Positions 5,780-8,159 of a stretch of DNA of 8,159 bases are shown here, in pieces (the stretch's first letter is position 1; each line of letters starts with the position of its first letter). Under the pieces are notes generated by a model. It made no database searches and was not told the DNA's origin. It worked only from the letters and a program-made list of their open reading frames with translations. The stretch is taken from the NCBI GenBank assembly GCA_001303665.1, contig LJUF01000224.1, positions 1-8,159 on the forward strand, given 5' to 3'. The position numbers and the translations under genes are program-made. This DNA comes from Phycisphaerae bacterium SM23_33 (GTDB lineage Bacteria > Planctomycetota > Phycisphaerae > SM23-33).

Positions 5780-6697
5780 ATGTCTGACCCGCGGATCTGC
5801 ATCGTCGGCGCCGGCGGCCACGCCACCCGGCGGATTTACCCGTACATCGCCGCGGCCGGGGCCCGGCTGGTGGGCGTGTGCGACCTGGACGAGGAAAAGG
5901 CCCGGCGAAACGCCGGCCGCTTCGGCGGAAACGCCTACACCGACATGCAGGCCATGCTCGACGCCGAGAGGCCCGACGGCGTGATGGTCTACATCGGCCA
6001 GAAGCCGCCCGCCCCGGACGCGGCGGCGGCCCTGGAGCTGGCCCGGCTGTCGCGGCGGACCGGCGTGCTCTGCACCACGGCCTTCAAGAAGCGCTACAGC
6101 CTGGCCTACGCCCGGGCCAAGGAGTTCATCGAGTCCTTCCCGCCGGAGGGACTGCTGTGCCTTTCGGTGGTTCGGGCCTCAGGCCGCTACAGCAACGAGT
6201 CTGCCCGCAGCGACCTGCTGCTTGACTTCGGCATCCACGGGGTGGACCTGATGTCGTACCTGGGCGGGGAGGCCCGCCGCGTCTTCGCCTTCACCGCCGA
6301 CTTTCACGCCTACGCCGTGAGCATCCGGTTCGCCTGCGGGGCGGTGGGCAGCTTCTGCCTCAACGACGGCCGCTCCTTCCAGATCCCCACCGAAGAGGTG
6401 GAGATCACGCTGGCCGGCGGGAACTTCATGAGCATCCACAACTCCGCCTGTTGGCGGATCGCCCGGGCCAACCAACCCGACGAATGGCGGGAGCCCCCCA
6501 CCTTCACCGCCGCCGGCGACAGCGGCAACGAGACCGGGCACCTGGCCGAGATCGCCGACTTCGTGGCCGCCATCCAGGAGGGCCGCAGCACGCGCTCCAA
6601 CATCCACGAGAGCTACAAGTCCATGATCCTGTACGAGGCGGTCCGGGCCTCGGCCCGGACCGGCCGGCCGGTGGCCGTGCAGTACGAATCACCTTGA
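5780..6697 (+). CDS. Gfo/Idh/MocA-family oxidoreductase with an apparent internal in-frame deletion
   Basis: NAD(P)-dependent sugar or polyol dehydrogenase family, cytosolic. The 305 residues include a Rossmann start, CIVGAGGHA (7-15), then VCDLD (33-37), DGVMVYIGQKPP (66-77), TTAFKKRY (99-106) and, in the C-terminal domain, DFGIHGVDL (149-157) with the usual catalytic-type Asp149 and His153. In this family, after the strand ending near VYIG, one expects a conserved His, a helix, a second strand and then EKP, roughly 20 residues. Here YIG is followed at once by QKPP. Lys75 and the prolines remain, but the Glu, the His and one beta-alpha unit are missing, while the frame is intact. The protein is correspondingly shorter than the usual 330-plus residues. 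The start has a strong GGGAGG about 5-6 nt upstream. It is the last gene of the cupin-barrel run, and its end overlaps the convergent STN-domain gene by 9 bp. It may be impaired or a divergent paralogue. Confidence 0.87.
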   Translation: MSDPRICIVGAGGHATRRIYPYIAAAGARLVGVCDLDEEKARRNAGRFGGNAYTDMQAMLDAERPDGVMVYIGQKPPAPDAAAALELARLSRRTGVLCTTAFKKRYSLAYARAKEFIESFPPEGLLCLSVVRASGRYSNESARSDLLLDFGIHGVDLMSYLGGEARRVFAFTADFHAYAVSIRFACGAVGSFCLNDGRSFQIPTEEVEITLAGGNFMSIHNSACWRIARANQPDEWREPPTFTAAGDSGNETGHLAEIADFVAAIQEGRSTRSNIHESYKSMILYEAVRASARTGRPVAVQYESP

Positions 6698-7684
6698 CGG
6701 GCGGGGCGTGGGCCGCGGGCCCGGCCGCCTCGACAGCGCGCCGTCGTTCTCCGTCACCATGTCCTTCAGCGTTTGCAGCAGCTTGAGCTGGTCGCCGGTG
6801 ACCCTGTACAGGTCCTTCAGGGCCAGACGGACGGCGTTCCGCAGCGTCAGCGAGTCCAGCGAGGCCAGCAGGGCCTCCAGGTCGGCGATGACGTCCTTGG
6901 CCTCCCGCGGCGCCTCGTCGCGCAGTCCGGCCACGCCGATCAGCCCCATGGCGGCCGGATCATCGCAGGTCTCCTTCATGCTGGAGACCAGCCTGATCTT
7001 CACGTCCGCCTGTCGGGCCAGGGCGCCCGGCGAGGCCGGCCGACGGGTCTGAACCTTTCGAAGCGACTCCACCAGGGCCTCGACCTCCTTGACCGCCTTG
7101 GGCGTGTTCGTCACCACCAGGGCGCCGTTCAACTCGCTGACGGCGCCCCTGCCGCCGACCTGCCGCCAGGAGTCCGGCGCGACGTTCTCCCGGATCAGGT
7201 CCATCAGGCCCCCGATTGCCTTGTCATCCGTCGGGTCGACCAGGTCGCGGACGTCCAGTGTCATCGTCTCCGTGTGCCGGGCCAAGTCGTCGGCCGTCGA
7301 GATGACGATGACGCCGTCCTTGACCATGTAGTCGAGGGGATTGGCCCCGCCGGCGTCTTCCAGCACGAGCTCCAGCGCCCGCTGGGCGGTCACGCCGGCG
7401 GCCTTGATGTTCACGGGGGTATCCTTGTTAATACCCGCCTGTTCCAGGGCCGCCCACCGGATGTGGATGTTGGCGCCCGTGACGTCGCGGAAATACTGAA
7501 TCACGTCGCCCAGCGGGATGCCGCTGAACTCGACCTTGGGCAGCGTCTTGGCCAGCGGGTCGGCCGGCGGCGCGGGCGCCGTGGCCGGCGTCGGCGAGGT
7601 TTTCTGCGGCGGCGGGTCGGCGGCCAGCAGGGTGGCGGCCACGATGACGATCAGTGCGATCAGCAGGACTTTGCTAGGGCTCAT
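6689..7684 (-). CDS. Exported protein with STN/secretin-N-like domains
   Basis: A 331-residue protein of unknown function, predicted to be exported. Residues 1-22 form a signal peptide: Lys5, a hydrophobic core rich in Leu, Ile and Val, then LLAA before DPPP. A Pro/Thr/Ala-rich linker (23-45) follows. Residues about 47-130 look like the short secretin/TonB N-terminal (STN) fold: VEFSGIPLGDVIQYF, then VNIKAAGVTAQRALELVL, ending DGVIVIST. A second domain of about 140-211 (LDVRDLVD, then GALVVTNTPKAVKEVEALVESL) resembles a secretin N-type repeat. No secretin pore domain is present. The C-terminal part (about 260-313) is helical and ends in an Arg/Pro-rich tail. AAAGGAG lies 6 nt upstream of the ATG at 7684, inside the preceding gene, and its ATGA overlap with that gene implies translational coupling. 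Many planctomycetes have such proteins downstream of sigma-factor genes, but their role is not established. Confidence 0.8.
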   Translation of the reverse strand: MSPSKVLLIALIVIVAATLLAADPPPQKTSPTPATAPAPPADPLAKTLPKVEFSGIPLGDVIQYFRDVTGANIHIRWAALEQAGINKDTPVNIKAAGVTAQRALELVLEDAGGANPLDYMVKDGVIVISTADDLARHTETMTLDVRDLVDPTDDKAIGGLMDLIRENVAPDSWRQVGGRGAVSELNGALVVTNTPKAVKEVEALVESLRKVQTRRPASPGALARQADVKIRLVSSMKETCDDPAAMGLIGVAGLRDEAPREAKDVIADLEALLASLDSLTLRNAVRLALKDLYRVTGDQLKLLQTLKDMVTENDGALSRRPGPRPTPRPSR

Positions 7685-8159
7685 GGCAGGCTCCTTTCCG
7701 GTTCTGAAGGAAGCACCGAGAAGCTCGGCACGTCCAGGCTCATGGTCACGGCCGGCACGATCCAGCCGCCGTCGGGCAAAGACAGGTTCAGGCCGTCAAG
7801 ATCGAACGCCCCGGCCACGGAGAAGCCGACGTCGCCGCAGGCGTACAGGCTCAATGTGGGCCACGCGGCAAGCGGCTGGGGCGCCGCAACGGGCAGCGGC
7901 CGCTGCGGACCCGTGATCGGCGGGGTAGTGCGGTGCAGGACCACGGACAGGACGATCATGGCCGCTGCCGCTGCCGCGGCCGCCAGGGGTACAAGCAGCC
8001 GCCACGGGAAGGTCGGCCCCGCCGCGCCCGGTGACCTCAGCGCCCGCAGGGCGTCGGCGTGCTCCTTACGCCAGGCTTCGAAGTCGGCTGGAGGCGGCTT
8101 GTCGCCGAAGGCTCGCCGGAGCATCTCATCCAGTTGTCGATCTTTTCCCTGCAACGTCA
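7681..8159 (-). CDS. Single-pass membrane protein, possible anti-sigma-like partner, start cut at window edge
   Basis: About 159 residues with an N-terminal cytosolic part (LDEMLRRAFG, then DFEAWRKEHADALRALRS), one hydrophobic, alanine-rich membrane segment (about residues 52-74 counted from the TTG at 8154) and an exported C-terminal part of about 85 residues without a recognised domain. The first in-window start would be a TTG at 8154, but the last visible bases, TGACG, would read ATG ACG in the same frame if the next base outside is A. The real start is therefore probably one base beyond the window, in an ATGA overlap with an upstream gene. Small proteins of this shape often follow ECF sigma-factor genes in planctomycetes and may act as anchored regulators; that is inference, and no zinc-finger anti-sigma motif is seen. 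It ends in a 4-nt overlap with the STN-domain gene. Confidence 0.7.
   Translation of the reverse strand, partial: TLQGKDRQLDEMLRRAFGDKPPPADFEAWRKEHADALRALRSPGAAGPTFPWRLLVPLAAAAAAAAMIVLSVVLHRTTPPITGPQRPLPVAAPQPLAAWPTLSLYACGDVGFSVAGAFDLDGLNLSLPDGGWIVPAVTMSLDVPSFSVLPSEPERSLP

Noticed and set aside
4949..5821. 290-codon minus-strand open frame
   Set aside because: Antisense to the barrel protein; no domain and no ribosome-binding site.

Overview
The window is a high-GC bacterial segment (GC estimated by eye at about two thirds) that most resembles a planctomycete, possibly of the Phycisphaerae type. The taxonomic call is inference. It rests on an anchored small protein coupled to an exported STN-domain protein, as often found after ECF sigma factor genes in that phylum, on a Gfo/Idh/MocA plus xylose-isomerase-like barrel plus cupin cluster, and on codon usage so GC-rich at third positions that long antisense open frames appear opposite nearly every gene.

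Left part (1-3065), minus strand. A gene for a cytosolic protein made of twelve TPR units in unbroken 34-residue register is followed by a nucleotide-sugar (UDP-hexose/HexNAc type) 6-dehydrogenase that runs off the left edge. The 229-bp gap between them holds a weak terminator-like hairpin, then a promoter-like TGGACA-N17-TACACT, then a small leader hairpin and a Shine-Dalgarno sequence. The dehydrogenase is therefore probably transcribed from its own promoter. It suggests cell-surface polysaccharide synthesis further left.

Middle part (3401-6697), plus strand. An aspartate-aminotransferase-type PLP enzyme is followed by a tight three-gene run (gaps of 14 and 12 nt): a one-domain cupin, a TIM-barrel sugar isomerase/epimerase-like protein and a Gfo/Idh/MocA oxidoreductase. 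Between the aminotransferase and the cupin lies a doublet of inverted GTAG-headed palindromes that can fold into one 25-bp hairpin. This is the architecture of a REP doublet (REPIN), and its first GTAG supplies the aminotransferase stop codon. The oxidoreductase appears to lack about 20 residues of its Rossmann domain, including the glutamate of the EKP motif, without losing frame. The barrel protein has altered residues at two usual metal-ligand positions. The cluster looks like carbohydrate or polyol metabolism, but no substrate can be named.

Right part (6689-8159), minus strand. A membrane-anchored small protein, cut at the right edge within its probable start codon, is joined by a 4-nt ATGA overlap to an exported protein with an STN/secretin-N-like domain. 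This pair converges on the oxidoreductase gene with a 9-bp overlap of coding ends, leaving no room for a conventional terminator.

I see no tRNA, rRNA, CRISPR array, transposase or phage gene. The most notable items are the REP-doublet element and the internally shortened oxidoreductase. I found no clearly new multi-gene system.
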